From positions 79,740-143,739 of the forward strand of contig NZ_JADEUG010000007.1 in NCBI RefSeq assembly GCF_015163665.1: 64,000 nt of DNA, written 5' to 3'. The translations under genes were made by a program, and so were the position numbers. The DNA is from Xenorhabdus sp. BG5. GTDB taxonomy: Bacteria; Pseudomonadota; Gammaproteobacteria; Enterobacterales; Enterobacteriaceae. Numbering within the stretch: the first letter of the stretch is position 1; each line of letters begins with the position of its first letter. The notes under the pieces are model-generated. The model was not told the DNA's origin. It did no database searches and saw nothing but the letters and a program-made list of their open reading frames with translations. This document shows positions 1-12,561 of the stretch, one piece after another.

Positions 1-866
1 GTGATATCACCAATCGTTTCCAGTGACGTCACCATAAAAATCAGAATCAGTGGGATCAACAGATTCCAGTCAAAAGACAAGCCATAATAGAGTGGAGAAG
101 GAACCGTGATAATTGGTGCATCTTCTTTTGGTGTTGAAACGGGTAACATATCCATGTACCAGGCCAGCAGATAACCCACTGTCATGGCGATGACCAGAGA
201 TGCGACACGCAAGTAAGGGTTATTTTGGCGATTCAGCAATACGATAACCGCAAGAACAGTTCCAGCGAGCAGCAGATTTTCAGGTGCGCCAAATGTGCCG
301 TTTTGAATCGCAGAATAACCACCCCCAATCGAAGTTAATCCCACTTGAATTAACGATAAGCCAATAATCATCACCACGATACCGGATACCAGAGGTGTAA
401 TGATCCGTCTTGCCAAATGTAATACTCGTGAGAGCAGCACTTCCGTCATTGAGGCGAGCATCAGTGTACCGAACAAAGCTGCCATCATAGTTGGAATATC
501 CGCACCGCCATTTTTCAACGCCAGGCCGCCCATAATCAGTGGGGCAACGAAATTAAAGCTGGTGCCCTGAATTGAAAGCAACCCAGAGCCAATGGGTCCC
601 CAAGAGCGAATTTGAATAAGTGATGCCAAGCCTGAGGCAAACAGGGACATACTGATAATGCGTTGGGTATCCTGCTCTGGCAGCCCCAGAGCCTGGCAAA
701 TCAACATGGCTGGCGTAATAACAGCCACAAACATGGCCAGTAAATGTTGGCATGCAGCAAATAAGGCGTGTGGAAGCGGTGGCTTATCTTCCAGACGATA
801 GATCAATTCGTTGTTTGATTTATTGGGAACTTCTGATGAATTGGATTCACGGGGTAAATTGACCAT
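1..866 (-). CDS. xanP: Xanthine permease XanP, partial (C-terminus beyond window)
   Basis: Nucleobase:cation symporter-2 (NCS2) family inner-membrane carrier that imports xanthine with protons. Translating the minus strand from the ATG at 866-864 gives an open frame to the window edge (288 codons seen). It begins [10 protein letters not shown], has the conserved [16 protein letters not shown] segment, and then [14 protein letters not shown] and successive hydrophobic helices, matching the N-terminal two-thirds of E. coli XanP. The gene is divergent from gltS, as in E. coli next to the spoT-recG block. A PurR-type operator lies 53 bp upstream of the start, which fits control by purine availability. 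The family assignment is firm. Xanthine rather than uric acid or uracil as substrate is inferred from the family and the neighbourhood. Confidence 0.9.
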   Translation of the reverse strand, partial: MVNLPRESNSSEVPNKSNNELIYRLEDKPPLPHALFAACQHLLAMFVAVITPAMLICQALGLPEQDTQRIISMSLFASGLASLIQIRSWGPIGSGLLSIQGTSFNFVAPLIMGGLALKNGGADIPTMMAALFGTLMLASMTEVLLSRVLHLARRIITPLVSGIVVMIIGLSLIQVGLTSIGGGYSAIQNGTFGAPENLLLAGTVLAVIVLLNRQNNPYLRVASLVIAMTVGYLLAWYMDMLPVSTPKEDAPIITVPSPLYYGLSFDWNLLIPLILIFMVTSLETIGDI

Positions 867-918
867 GTTGTGAAATTCCAGATAGACAAAAAGCGCATTT
901 TAATGATTCTCATCACTA

Positions 919-934
919 AAGCAATCGTTTGCGT
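919..934. promoter_or_regulatory. PurR-type operator upstream of xanP
   Basis: The 16-mer AAGCAATCGTTTGCGT fits the degenerate PurR consensus ANGCAANCGNTTNCNT at every fixed position. It lies in the xanP-gltS divergent spacer, close to the purine transporter start. The match is seen directly; repression by PurR with hypoxanthine or guanine is inferred. Confidence 0.65.
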
Positions 935-1107
935 TAAATTTTCATCATGAATTACGGCTTAATCCCGTCACATTTTTAAATGTTTTAACTTGTGTTTATG
1001 AGTAATTTTATTTCTAATCCAACCCTTACCTGCTCTTGGCGTTTTTATAGGATGATTATAACGTCACATTAAATTCACATAATATTAACAATGGATGAGG
1101 TACATCG

Positions 1108-2322
1108 ATGTATCATCTGGATATTTATGGCACGCTCGTTGCTGCCACACTGGTTTTGCTACTAGGAAGAAAACTCGTACAATCAGTCCCATTCCTTGAG
1201 AAATATACGATCCCTGAGCCAGTCGCAGGTGGCTTATTGGTTGCGTTAGTTCTGCTGGCAGTTAAACAATCTATAGGTTGGGAAGTCAGTTTTGATTTAT
1301 CTCTCCAAGAGCCTCTCATGTTGATGTTCTTTGCCACAATCGGCTTGAACGCTAACCTTGCCAGCCTGAAAGCAGGCGGAAAATCTTTGGTCATTTTTGT
1401 CTGCGTGGTTGTTGGCCTGTTATTTGTACAAAACACCGTTGGCATCGCCTTGGCGAAAATGCTTGGCCTTGATCCATTAATGGGATTGCTGGCAGGCTCC
1501 ATTACACTATCTGGCGGGCATGGAACAGGTGGCGCTTGGGGTAAGTTATTCACTGAGCGCTATGGTTTTGAAAATGCGACGGAAGTGGCAATGGCATGTG
1601 CAACATTCGGCCTGGTTTTAGGTGGCCTGATTGGTGGTCCGGTTGCCCGTATGTTGGTGAAAAATACCAAAACGCCAGGGTTGGGGGCTGAGGATACCGA
1701 GCTGCCGACGGCATTTGAGAAACCTTATACGGGTCGGCTTATTACACCATTAGTGATGGTGGAAACTATTGCTATGGTTTCCATTTGCTTATTGGCAGGT
1801 AAGTTTATTGAGAAACTGCTACAAGGCACGGCCTTTGAATTGCCGACATTCGTGTGTGTTCTGTTTGTTGGTGTTATTCTTAGTAACGGCTTATCGTTGC
1901 TTGGTTTTTATCGGGTATTTGACCGAGCGGTGTCGGTCTTGGGTAACGTCAGTTTATCGTTGTTTCTGGCAATGGCTTTGATGAGCCTGAAACTGTGGCA
2001 ACTGGCTTCCCTTGCGCTGCCAATGTTGGTCATTCTTGCCGTGCAGACTTTGGTTATGGCGTTGTATGCTGTTTTCGTTACTTACCGGATCATGGGCAAG
2101 AATTTCGATGCGGCAGTATTGTCAGCCGGCCACTGTGGTTTTGGCTTAGGTGCAACACCAACAGCCATAGCGAATATGCAAGCGATCACTGACCGCTTTG
2201 GGCCATCACATGTGGCATTCTTACTCGTACCTATGGTGGGGGCATTCTTTATTGATATCGTTAATGCTGCCGTCATCAAATTGTATCTGTTATTACCGAT
2301 GTTCCCATCTATAGCAGGTTAA
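1108..2322 (+). CDS. gltS: Sodium/glutamate symporter GltS
   Basis: Inner-membrane Na+-coupled glutamate importer (ESS family). The 404-residue product has the family's usual length. It has around ten hydrophobic helices and the two glycine-rich re-entrant motifs expected of GltS: GSITLSGGHGTGGAWG near residue 130-145 and SAGHCGFGLGATPTAIANM near residue 340-360. The start is an ATG after GATGAGGTACATCG, which gives a reasonable Shine-Dalgarno. The gene converges on recG, and a GCCGCTGA/TCAGCGGC hairpin separates them. It stands alone rather than in an operon. The gltS/xanP/recG arrangement matches other enterobacteria. Confidence 0.95.
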   Translation: MYHLDIYGTLVAATLVLLLGRKLVQSVPFLEKYTIPEPVAGGLLVALVLLAVKQSIGWEVSFDLSLQEPLMLMFFATIGLNANLASLKAGGKSLVIFVCVVVGLLFVQNTVGIALAKMLGLDPLMGLLAGSITLSGGHGTGGAWGKLFTERYGFENATEVAMACATFGLVLGGLIGGPVARMLVKNTKTPGLGAEDTELPTAFEKPYTGRLITPLVMVETIAMVSICLLAGKFIEKLLQGTAFELPTFVCVLFVGVILSNGLSLLGFYRVFDRAVSVLGNVSLSLFLAMALMSLKLWQLASLALPMLVILAVQTLVMALYAVFVTYRIMGKNFDAAVLSAGHCGFGLGATPTAIANMQAITDRFGPSHVAFLLVPMVGAFFIDIVNAAVIKLYLLLPMFPSIAG

Positions 2323-2362
2323 ATTAATACATTTTTGTCTCGCCTGATATCTTGGCGAATAT

Positions 2363-2383
2363 GCCGCTGAAATACTCAGCGGC
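2363..2383. terminator. Hairpin between convergent gltS and recG
   Basis: Perfect 8-bp inverted repeat GCCGCTGA (2363-2370) and TCAGCGGC (2376-2383) with a 5-nt loop, in the 67-bp gap between the convergent genes. There is no strong T-run on either side, so terminator function is only likely from position. Confidence 0.4.
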
Positions 2384-2389
2384 TGGAAC

Positions 2390-4471
2390 TTAAGCATGGC
2401 TATATTGGGAACTATCCGGCAACCAGCGCTCAATCAGCGCTTTGGCGTGTTCAGGATAGTTCAGCTGGATATAGTGGGCAATACGCTGAACTTCAGGCAG
2501 CATACTTTGGTCTCGCAATAAATCCGCGATCCTGAATTCTGCATTACCTGTTTGGCGTGTCCCCAGCAGTTCACCTGGCCCGCGGATCTCTAGATCTTTC
2601 TGAGCAATCACAAAACCATCATTACTGTTCCGTAAAACTTGCAGGCGAATTTTGGCTGTATTGGTCAGTGGGGTTTTATAAAGCAGGACACAATGAGAAG
2701 CAATGGCCCCTCGCCCGACGCGCCCTCGAAGTTGGTGCAACTGGGCCAACCCTAGTCGTTCGGGATTATCGATGATCATCAGGCTGGCATTGGGTACATC
2801 CACTCCGACTTCAATGACCGTAGTGGCAACCAGCAATTGTATTTCACCTTGCTTGAACGCCGCCATAACAGATTGTTTTTCTGCTAGTTTCATTCGCCCA
2901 TGCACTAAGCCAATTTTTAATTCAGGCAATGCCAGTGTCAATTCTTCACTGGTTGCCTGTGCGGCTTGCGCTTCCAGTACCTCAGAATCTTCGATCAGAG
3001 TACATACCCAGTAAGCCTGACGACCTTCATCCAGACAGGCGCTTTTGATACGTTGAATAATGTCGTTCCGGCGAGTATCTGGGATGGCAACCGTTGTGAC
3101 AGGCGTTCGACCTGGTGGCAATTCGTCAATAACGGAGGTATCCAGATCGGCATATGCGGTCATTGCCAATGTGCGTGGAATAGGGGTTGCTGTCATGATC
3201 AATTGATGGGGATGGAAGCCTTGTTCTCGCCCTTTTGCCCATAATGCCAGACGTTGATGAACACCGAATCGATGTTGCTCATCAATGATAACCAGTGCCA
3301 ATCCGGCAAATTTTACCTGCTCCTGAAACATGGCATGAGTACCGACAACCATTCTGACTTGTCCGCTTGCTATCGCCTCTTGTTGCGCCTGACGCGCCTT
3401 GCCTTTCTGTTTGCCAGACAACCAACCAACCTGAATATCGAGCGGTTCAAGCCATTGGCGGAAGGTATTGGCATGTTGCTCTGCCAAAAGTTCAGTTGGT
3501 GCCATCAGAGCCACTTGCTTGTCGTGAACAAGGGCTCGAACGGCTGCTAGTGCTGCCACTAATGTTTTCCCCGAACCGACATCCCCCTGTATCAGACGCA
3601 TCATGGGGACATCTTTTGCCAAATCATGTTCTATTTCTGCCACGACACGGGCTTGTGCGCCTGTGGGTGAGAATGGTAACTGGCTCAGAAGCTTCTGTTT
3701 CAGGGAATCATTTGCCGTTAGGGGGTATGCATGAAAGCGCTGGGTTCCAGCCCTGACTGCCAGCATACTTAAATGATGCGCCAGCAACTCTTCCAGAATC
3801 AACCTTCGTTGGGCTGGATGTCGGCCATTCTCCAGATCGGTCAGAGAAGTATTCGGTGGGGGATGGTGCAATGTACGCAGTGCATCGGGCAGGCTGATGA
3901 TCTTCTGGCTGAATTCTTTCGGCAGCAATTCATTGATGGCGCAGGTAGCCAATATTTCCAATGCCTGATCGATTAACTTGCGCAGCGTTGTCTGGTGAAC
4001 ACCCTCGGTCGTGGGATAGATGGGGGTTAATGTCTCTTGCAGTTGGATGCGGTTGGCATGTTGCTGGATTTTATATTCAGGATGGATAATCTCTGGCCCT
4101 TGATTCCCGCGACGAATTTCGCCATAAGCAACAATGTGCTTTCCTGCGGCCAGACTATTTTTCATGGTGGCAGTAAAATTGAAGAAACGCAGGGTCAATA
4201 TGCCTGTGCCATCACTGATTTGGCAGGTCATGATGCGCCGACGTCCAAAAGCTACATTGGTGCGTAATATTTCACCTGTTACCGTAGCATGAATGCCGGG
4301 CAGTAACTCATTAATGGCATACAGGCGGGTTTGATCTTCATAGCGGAGAGGGAAGTGCAAAAGCAAATCCTGTAGATTGACCAACCCTAACTTAGTGAGT
4401 TTAGTGACCTGATTGGCTCCAACGCCACGTAACGTGGTTAAGGGGATAGTATCAAGTAGTTGGCCTTTCAT
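2390..4471 (-). CDS. recG: ATP-dependent DNA helicase RecG
   Basis: Branch-migration helicase that remodels Holliday junctions and stalled replication forks. The protein is 693 residues, the same length as in E. coli. It has an N-terminal wedge/OB domain (about 50-150), Walker A GDVGSGKT near residue 297, a DEQH box (IIDEQHRFGVHQR), the TATPIPRTLAM motif, and the C-terminal helicase motifs TTVIEVGVDVPNA and QLRGRVGRG. It is the last gene of the gmk-rpoZ-spoT-trmH-recG operon and starts 22 bp after trmH. Nothing in the sequence suggests loss of function. Confidence 0.97.
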   Translation of the reverse strand: MKGQLLDTIPLTTLRGVGANQVTKLTKLGLVNLQDLLLHFPLRYEDQTRLYAINELLPGIHATVTGEILRTNVAFGRRRIMTCQISDGTGILTLRFFNFTATMKNSLAAGKHIVAYGEIRRGNQGPEIIHPEYKIQQHANRIQLQETLTPIYPTTEGVHQTTLRKLIDQALEILATCAINELLPKEFSQKIISLPDALRTLHHPPPNTSLTDLENGRHPAQRRLILEELLAHHLSMLAVRAGTQRFHAYPLTANDSLKQKLLSQLPFSPTGAQARVVAEIEHDLAKDVPMMRLIQGDVGSGKTLVAALAAVRALVHDKQVALMAPTELLAEQHANTFRQWLEPLDIQVGWLSGKQKGKARQAQQEAIASGQVRMVVGTHAMFQEQVKFAGLALVIIDEQHRFGVHQRLALWAKGREQGFHPHQLIMTATPIPRTLAMTAYADLDTSVIDELPPGRTPVTTVAIPDTRRNDIIQRIKSACLDEGRQAYWVCTLIEDSEVLEAQAAQATSEELTLALPELKIGLVHGRMKLAEKQSVMAAFKQGEIQLLVATTVIEVGVDVPNASLMIIDNPERLGLAQLHQLRGRVGRGAIASHCVLLYKTPLTNTAKIRLQVLRNSNDGFVIAQKDLEIRGPGELLGTRQTGNAEFRIADLLRDQSMLPEVQRIAHYIQLNYPEHAKALIERWLPDSSQYSHA

Positions 4472-4493
4472 ACGATTTCTCCGTCAGTGTGAT

Positions 4494-5201
4494 TTATTTC
4501 CTTGCTGATGGTACAGTTATTTTTTGCATAGCTGACCACCATGATTCACTTGCTATGATTTGACCTTGTTTATCTATCAGGGGTTGTTCCAGGCCCTTAC
4601 GGCGAGAAACGGTAGCCAACACGGGATATCCTCCTTCGAACAGTAACCTTTGCTGCTCTTCTTCTGGCAGAATGTTTTTTTCCCGTTGGTACATGCCTGC
4701 CAATTGGCGCTGCCGTTGCGCTTCATACAGAATCAAGGCGGACGCGACAGAGACATTCAGTGACTGCACCATACCTGCCATCGGAATAATGATATCCTGA
4801 TCTGCCAAAGCGATGGCTTGTTTCGAAATACCTTTTTTCTCCTGCCCCATAATGATGCAGGTAGGTTTAGTGTAATCAATTTGACGGAAATCGACGGCCT
4901 TATCAGAAAGATGAGTTGCCAGTACTTGCATTCCATCAGATTTAAATTGGTGAATAGCCTGTTCAATTGTGGAATGCGTTTTCACTTGAACCCAGCTATT
5001 GCTGCCCGCTGCCGAAGAGAGTTGGGTTCTTAGTTGCTCAGTAGGCCAGATAGCATGGATTTGGTGAATACCCACAGCATCCGCTGTACGAATAACGGCG
5101 GATACGTTATGGGGCTTGTGGACTTCTTCTAAACAGATTGTCAGGTCAGGTTGACGCATTGCCATCATCTGGCAAATACGTGCGTAACGTTTAGGATTCA
5201 T
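4494..5201 (-). CDS. trmH: tRNA (guanosine(18)-2'-O)-methyltransferase TrmH
   Basis: SPOUT-family enzyme that 2'-O-methylates G18 in the D-loop of tRNAs. The 235-residue product begins MNPKRYARICQMMAMRQPDL. It carries the SPOUT knot motifs: EEVHKPHNVSAVIRTADAVG near residues 25-45, IIMGQEKKGIS, and IIIPMAGMVQSLNVSVASAL, which contains the AdoMet-binding trefoil loop. It is five bases downstream of spoT and upstream of recG, so it is almost certainly co-transcribed and perhaps translationally coupled. Its C-terminus is a few residues longer than the E. coli protein. Confidence 0.96.
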   Translation of the reverse strand: MNPKRYARICQMMAMRQPDLTICLEEVHKPHNVSAVIRTADAVGIHQIHAIWPTEQLRTQLSSAAGSNSWVQVKTHSTIEQAIHQFKSDGMQVLATHLSDKAVDFRQIDYTKPTCIIMGQEKKGISKQAIALADQDIIIPMAGMVQSLNVSVASALILYEAQRQRQLAGMYQREKNILPEEEQQRLLFEGGYPVLATVSRRKGLEQPLIDKQGQIIASESWWSAMQKITVPSARK

Positions 5202-5206
5202 AACCT

Positions 5207-7321
5207 CTAGTTTCGGTTACGGCTGACTCGCATCACGTCTGGCATGATACGTATCTTACGCATGATATTCGCCAGCTGGATACGGTCTTTGGTCGTCAGC
5301 CTGATGAAAGCACAATAGACACGGCCATCTTTTTCCTCTGTATTCATGCTTTGAATATTGGAGTTTACATCGTTAATGGCAGCAGTCAGATTTGCCAATG
5401 CCCCCTGATGGTTAAACATATCGACTTTAATTTCAGCAATAAAATCGCTATTGATATCTTTATCCCACTCAACAGGCATGAATTTTTCCGGTTCTTTCTG
5501 ATATCCACGGATATTGCGACAAGATTCGTGGTGGATTACCAAACCTTTTCCGGGGCTGATATGGGCAATAATCGGGTCGTCTGGAATTGGGCGACAACAT
5601 TTAGCAAAAGTAATCAAAATACCATCAGCGCCCTTGATAGGCAGCTTACGGGAAGGATTGCTGTTGTTGTTCGGTACTTTCTCCGGTGAGCCCAATAATA
5701 AGTTGCGGGCGACAACCACACTCATGGCATTCCCCAAGCCGATTTCCGCCAATAAATCATCCAAAGCAGCAAGCTTCATTCTTGCCAGCTCTTTGTTGAT
5801 ATTTTCTTGTGGAATATCGACAATTTTCGTGCCGTTACCGAGTGCATGATTAAGTAAACGGCGCCCCAAACTAATGGAATCATCCCGTTTCAGGTTTTTC
5901 AGTAGCTGGCGAATTTTGGCGCGCGCTTTAGAACTAACGACAAAGTTCAGCCATGCAGCATTAGGGCGAGCTCCTGGCGCAGTAATAATTTCGACCGTTT
6001 GCCCACTACTAAGCGTTTGTGAAAGGGGATAAGGCAGCCGATCAACACGTGCACCAACACAAGCATGGCCGATATCGGTATGGACGGCATAGGCAAAATC
6101 GACAGGGGTTGCGCCAGCCGGTAACTCAACAATGCGTCCTTTGGGGGTAAAAACGTAAATCTCATCAGGAAATAAATCAGATTTAACGCTTTCAATAAAT
6201 TCAAAAGAGCTGCCGGCACTTTGCTGGAGTTCCAGCAAGCTTTGCATCCAGCGCTGGGCACGAACCTGCGCAGTCGTACCGGATTCCCCTTGCTCTTTAT
6301 AGGCCCAGTGTGCGGCAACCCCCATTTCCGCCATTTGATCCATATCTTCGGTGCGGATCTGAACTTCGACGGGTACCCCATGCGGGCCTATCAGGGAGGT
6401 ATGGAGGGATTGGTAACCGTTGGCTTTGGGGATGGCAATATAATCTTTCACTCTGCCAGGGCGTGGCTTATACAAACTGTGCATTTGCCCCAATACGCGG
6501 TAGCAGGTATCAAGATTATTGACGATGACACGAAAAGCGTAAATATCCATGATGGAATGGAACCGCTGCTCTTTCAGACGCATCTTACGATAGATAGAGT
6601 AGAGATGTTTTTCGCGGCCACTGACTGTGCATTTGATACCGGCATCCGTTAACCTGCCTTCAATCTCCGACAGAATTTTCTGGATCATCTCTTTGCGATT
6701 ACCGCGAGCGGCTTTCACAACTTCTTTAATTACGCGATAACGGTTTGGATACAGGGCCTCAAACCCAAGTTCTTCCAGCTCGGTTTTTAGGTGATGAATA
6801 CCCAGACGATGAGCCAGTGGACTATAAATTTCCAGTGTTTCCCTGGCAATGCGCCGCCGTTTATCGGGGCGCAGGGAGCCAAGGGTTCGCATATTGTGCG
6901 TACGGTCTGCCAGTTTGATCAAAATGACGCGGATATCCTGTACCATCGCCATGATCATTTTGCGGAAGTTTTCAGCCTGTGCTTCCTTTTTGTCACGGAA
7001 GTTCAGTTTATCCAGCTTGGATACACCTTCCACCAATCCGGCAACGGCTGTGCCAAATAACTGTTCTATATCCTGAAATGTTGCAGGAGTATCTTCAATG
7101 ACATCGTGCAAAAGTGCCGCCATCAGTGTTTCATGGTCAAGGCGCATTTCAGCCAGAATACAGGAAACGGCGACGGGGTGAGTGATGTATGGCTCACCGC
7201 TGGAACGGGTTTGCCCTTCGTGAGCATCCCGCGCAACCACATAGGCCTGTTTAAGCAGATCAATTTGATCTCCAGGCAAATATTTCAGAACCAGCTGATT
7301 CAGGCTTTCAAACAGGTACAA
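5207..7321 (-). CDS. spoT: Bifunctional (p)ppGpp synthetase/hydrolase SpoT
   Basis: Controls the level of the alarmone (p)ppGpp during carbon, fatty-acid and iron stress. The 704-residue protein has the full RelA/SpoT layout: an HD hydrolase domain with THP at 48-49 and catalytic H72-D73 in LLHDVIEDT; a synthetase domain with RVKDYIAIPKANGYQSLHT near 290-310; a TGS domain (VFTPKGRIVELPAGATPVDF) near 390; and a C-terminal ACT domain. The intact HD motif shows it is SpoT rather than RelA. It starts 18 bp after rpoZ in the gmk operon. Confidence 0.97.
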   Translation of the reverse strand: MYLFESLNQLVLKYLPGDQIDLLKQAYVVARDAHEGQTRSSGEPYITHPVAVSCILAEMRLDHETLMAALLHDVIEDTPATFQDIEQLFGTAVAGLVEGVSKLDKLNFRDKKEAQAENFRKMIMAMVQDIRVILIKLADRTHNMRTLGSLRPDKRRRIARETLEIYSPLAHRLGIHHLKTELEELGFEALYPNRYRVIKEVVKAARGNRKEMIQKILSEIEGRLTDAGIKCTVSGREKHLYSIYRKMRLKEQRFHSIMDIYAFRVIVNNLDTCYRVLGQMHSLYKPRPGRVKDYIAIPKANGYQSLHTSLIGPHGVPVEVQIRTEDMDQMAEMGVAAHWAYKEQGESGTTAQVRAQRWMQSLLELQQSAGSSFEFIESVKSDLFPDEIYVFTPKGRIVELPAGATPVDFAYAVHTDIGHACVGARVDRLPYPLSQTLSSGQTVEIITAPGARPNAAWLNFVVSSKARAKIRQLLKNLKRDDSISLGRRLLNHALGNGTKIVDIPQENINKELARMKLAALDDLLAEIGLGNAMSVVVARNLLLGSPEKVPNNNSNPSRKLPIKGADGILITFAKCCRPIPDDPIIAHISPGKGLVIHHESCRNIRGYQKEPEKFMPVEWDKDINSDFIAEIKVDMFNHQGALANLTAAINDVNSNIQSMNTEEKDGRVYCAFIRLTTKDRIQLANIMRKIRIMPDVMRVSRNRN

Positions 7322-7339
7322 GGCAGACCTACCGTAAAA

Positions 7340-7615
7340 TTAACGACGACCTTCAGCGATGGCAGAAACGGCTTTGATTTCTGCGGCTTCTTGTTCTTGC
7401 TGTTCCTGGCGCTCACGAACATCGAGAATTTTGTTGTTAATGAGGCCTTGCTCGATTTCACGCAGGGCGATAACAGTCATCTTATCGTTTTCTTCTGGAA
7501 CAAGGGGATCTTTGCCACCTACTTGCAATTGGCGTGCTCGGCGAGCAGCGACCAACACCAGGTCAAAACGGTTACCAATTTTTTCTACTGCGTCTTGAAC
7601 AGTTACGCGTGCCAT
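7340..7615 (-). CDS. rpoZ: RNA polymerase omega subunit RpoZ
   Basis: Small subunit that helps assemble RNA polymerase by binding beta-prime and forms part of a ppGpp-binding site. The 91-residue product has the same length as E. coli RpoZ and is nearly identical to it ([41 protein letters not shown]-rich tail). It lies between gmk and spoT on the minus strand, the standard enterobacterial order. That places a ppGpp-responsive subunit beside the ppGpp enzyme. Confidence 0.97.
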   Translation of the reverse strand: MARVTVQDAVEKIGNRFDLVLVAARRARQLQVGGKDPLVPEENDKMTVIALREIEQGLINNKILDVRERQEQQEQEAAEIKAVSAIAEGRR

Positions 7616-7669
7616 ATGTGTGCTACTCCACAGATAAATAAATGACTGGGCATAATACTGAAATTGGGT

Positions 7670-10406
<2,737 letters not shown>

Positions 10407-10440
10407 GGGCAGAAGGTTGCCCCAGCGATTCAATATGGTA

Positions 10441-11058
10441 TCAGTGGTCTGTGCCGTCGTAATTGAAGATAGGTAATCCAAGACGATAACGAATGGCAAT
10501 CAATCGTGCAGCGAGTCCCGCAACAAGCGTAATCAATATAACGCTGTTCGGGGGTAATGGCGTATGCAGTAAGGCAATATAGAGCCAGGCGGCGGCAAAA
10601 GAGACACCGGCATAAATCTCTTTTTGGAATACCAAGGGGATGGTATTACAAAACATATCGCGCAATACGCCACCAAAAACGCCAGTGATGACGGCGGCAA
10701 TGGCGGCAATAATCGGGCTGTAATGCATATCCAACGCGATTTGTGCACCTATGATGGAGAAGACGATTAAGCCAATGGCATCAAGAATAAGAAACAGACG
10801 GCGTAGATGTTTCATCATGGGAGCAACCCAGATAGTGAGCACAGCAGCACAGGCAACGGTCACTATATATTCTGGATTTTTTACCCAGCCAAGGGGATAG
10901 TGCCCCAAAATAATATCACGGACAGTGCCACCACCGATGGCTGTCACGGAAGCAATAATGATAACGCCGAATACATCCATTTTTCGACGACCTGCGGCTA
11001 AGGCGCCTGTCATGGCTTCAGCCGTAATACCAATGATATAAAGGACACTGAGTAACAT
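10441..11058 (-). CDS. yicG: TRIC-family inner-membrane cation channel YicG
   Basis: Member of the UPF0126/TRIC family, bacterial homologues of trimeric intracellular cation channels. The 205-residue product, the same length as E. coli YicG, has seven hydrophobic segments and the two duplicated glycine motifs [20 protein letters not shown] and [20 protein letters not shown]. These mark the internal repeat of the fold. The physiological ion is not known. It converges with ligB, and its 5' end is divergent from yidR. Confidence 0.93.
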   Translation of the reverse strand: MLLSVLYIIGITAEAMTGALAAGRRKMDVFGVIIIASVTAIGGGTVRDIILGHYPLGWVKNPEYIVTVACAAVLTIWVAPMMKHLRRLFLILDAIGLIVFSIIGAQIALDMHYSPIIAAIAAVITGVFGGVLRDMFCNTIPLVFQKEIYAGVSFAAAWLYIALLHTPLPPNSVILITLVAGLAARLIAIRYRLGLPIFNYDGTDH

Positions 11059-11193
11059 AAGTTTAATTACATTAAATATAACGTAGAAGTAAAGAGTACT
11101 GTTGGAATAATAACGTCTCGACTGAAATTTTTTAGCCGAATTTGAATAAAATTAGTTTTTATTATCCGAAACCTCGCAAAATAGGGCAGTAAA

Positions 11194-12483
11194 ATGGTTT
11201 TTAAGGAACGTCAGATTACATTCGATAGTCGTAGCCATCAGATAACTAATATAAATGTTTGGACGCCAGACAGCCAATGGTTGGTATACGATGTTCGTCC
11301 CGATGGTGCCTCTTTTACCGGTTTAACGATAGAAAAAATTCATGTTAATCATGGACAAACTGAAATTATTTATCAGGCAAAGGATGGCGCTCATGTCGGC
11401 GTGGTGACTGTGAGTCCGCAAGAGCCCGTTCGTTATGCCTTTATTCATGGCCCAGAAAAACCAGATGCACAGTGGCAATATGATTTTCATCATCGCCGTG
11501 GTGTCATGGTTTCCGATATACAGCCAAATGTGGCAATCAACATTGATGCCATGGATATCACTCCACCTTATACCGCTGGTGCTTTGCGCGGTGGAACACA
11601 TGTCCACGTTTTCAGCCCCGATGGCAGTCGTCTGAGTTTTACCTACAATGATCATGTGATGCACGAGTTAGATCCTGCGTTTGATTTACGGAATGTGGCG
11701 GTGGCTATCCCGTTGCGAGCGGTCATGCCAGCCAAAAAACATCCAAGGGAATATGGTGGTAGCTATTTTTCGGTTGTGGTTAGCGAGACTACGGCCAGCC
11801 CGCGTTCCGGCAGTGATGACATCAATCGAGCTTATGAAGAAGGATGGATTGGGCAGCGAGGATATCGCAAAGATAATGGTCAATGGCAACGTTGGGCACT
11901 GGCTTTTATTGGGGATACATACGCCACCAATGGCGAAAAAATACCGGAAATTTATCTCGTTGATCTGCCAGAAAACAACGATGAATATGCCATTGCGGGC
12001 GGCCAACCTTTGGCTGGTACAGAAACAACATTACCGACACCGCCTGCGGGAGTGAAACAGAAACGCCTGACTTTTACGCACGATAATCGCTGGCCGGGAG
12101 TGGTGAATGTTCCACGTCATTGGTTAAGAACATCGCCAGATGGCAGTAAAATCTGTTTTCTGATGAAAGATGAAAAAGGGATTGTCCAGCTATGGTATAT
12201 CTCACCAAATGGTGGTGAGCCAATGCAGATAACTTACAGCAAGAACAGTATACAATCCGCATTTAGCTGGGATAGTCGTGGGCGGTTTATTGCCTGTGTT
12301 TGTGATAATAGTGTTGTACTCTGTGATAGCCAGACTGGAAAAATTCAGCGTTTAACGGAGCGCACTGATGATGCACCTTCGGCTGATGCAATAGTGATAT
12401 CACCGGATGATCGCTATGTTGCTTTTATGCGTGATATTGACGGTTACCGACAACTATTTGTGGTGGAAACAGAGATTATCTGA
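11194..12483 (+). CDS. yidR: DUF3748 protein YidR (TolB-like beta-propeller)
   Basis: Conserved enterobacterial protein of unknown function with a predicted TolB-like WD/beta-propeller fold. The 429-residue product begins MVFKERQITFDSRSHQITNI. It has repeated blade motifs of the type TPDSQWLVYD, SPDGSRLSF, SPDGSKICFLMKDEKG and SPDDRYVAFMRD. No signal peptide is visible. The ATG follows AGGGCAGTAAA. Its neighbour yidQ, on the opposite strand, is also its neighbour in E. coli. The family match is strong, but function cannot be stated. Confidence 0.88.
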   Translation: MVFKERQITFDSRSHQITNINVWTPDSQWLVYDVRPDGASFTGLTIEKIHVNHGQTEIIYQAKDGAHVGVVTVSPQEPVRYAFIHGPEKPDAQWQYDFHHRRGVMVSDIQPNVAINIDAMDITPPYTAGALRGGTHVHVFSPDGSRLSFTYNDHVMHELDPAFDLRNVAVAIPLRAVMPAKKHPREYGGSYFSVVVSETTASPRSGSDDINRAYEEGWIGQRGYRKDNGQWQRWALAFIGDTYATNGEKIPEIYLVDLPENNDEYAIAGGQPLAGTETTLPTPPAGVKQKRLTFTHDNRWPGVVNVPRHWLRTSPDGSKICFLMKDEKGIVQLWYISPNGGEPMQITYSKNSIQSAFSWDSRGRFIACVCDNSVVLCDSQTGKIQRLTERTDDAPSADAIVISPDDRYVAFMRDIDGYRQLFVVETEII

Positions 12484-12561
12484 AAACAAATAGAGCAAAA
12501 TGGGCATTGCCGATTAATGGTGATGCCCGATAACACGCTAATATCGCCTATAGTTCTTATT

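Noticed and set aside
896..920. Fur-box-like TAATGATTCTCATC near xanP
   Set aside because: Only half of the Fur consensus is matched and neither neighbour is iron-related.
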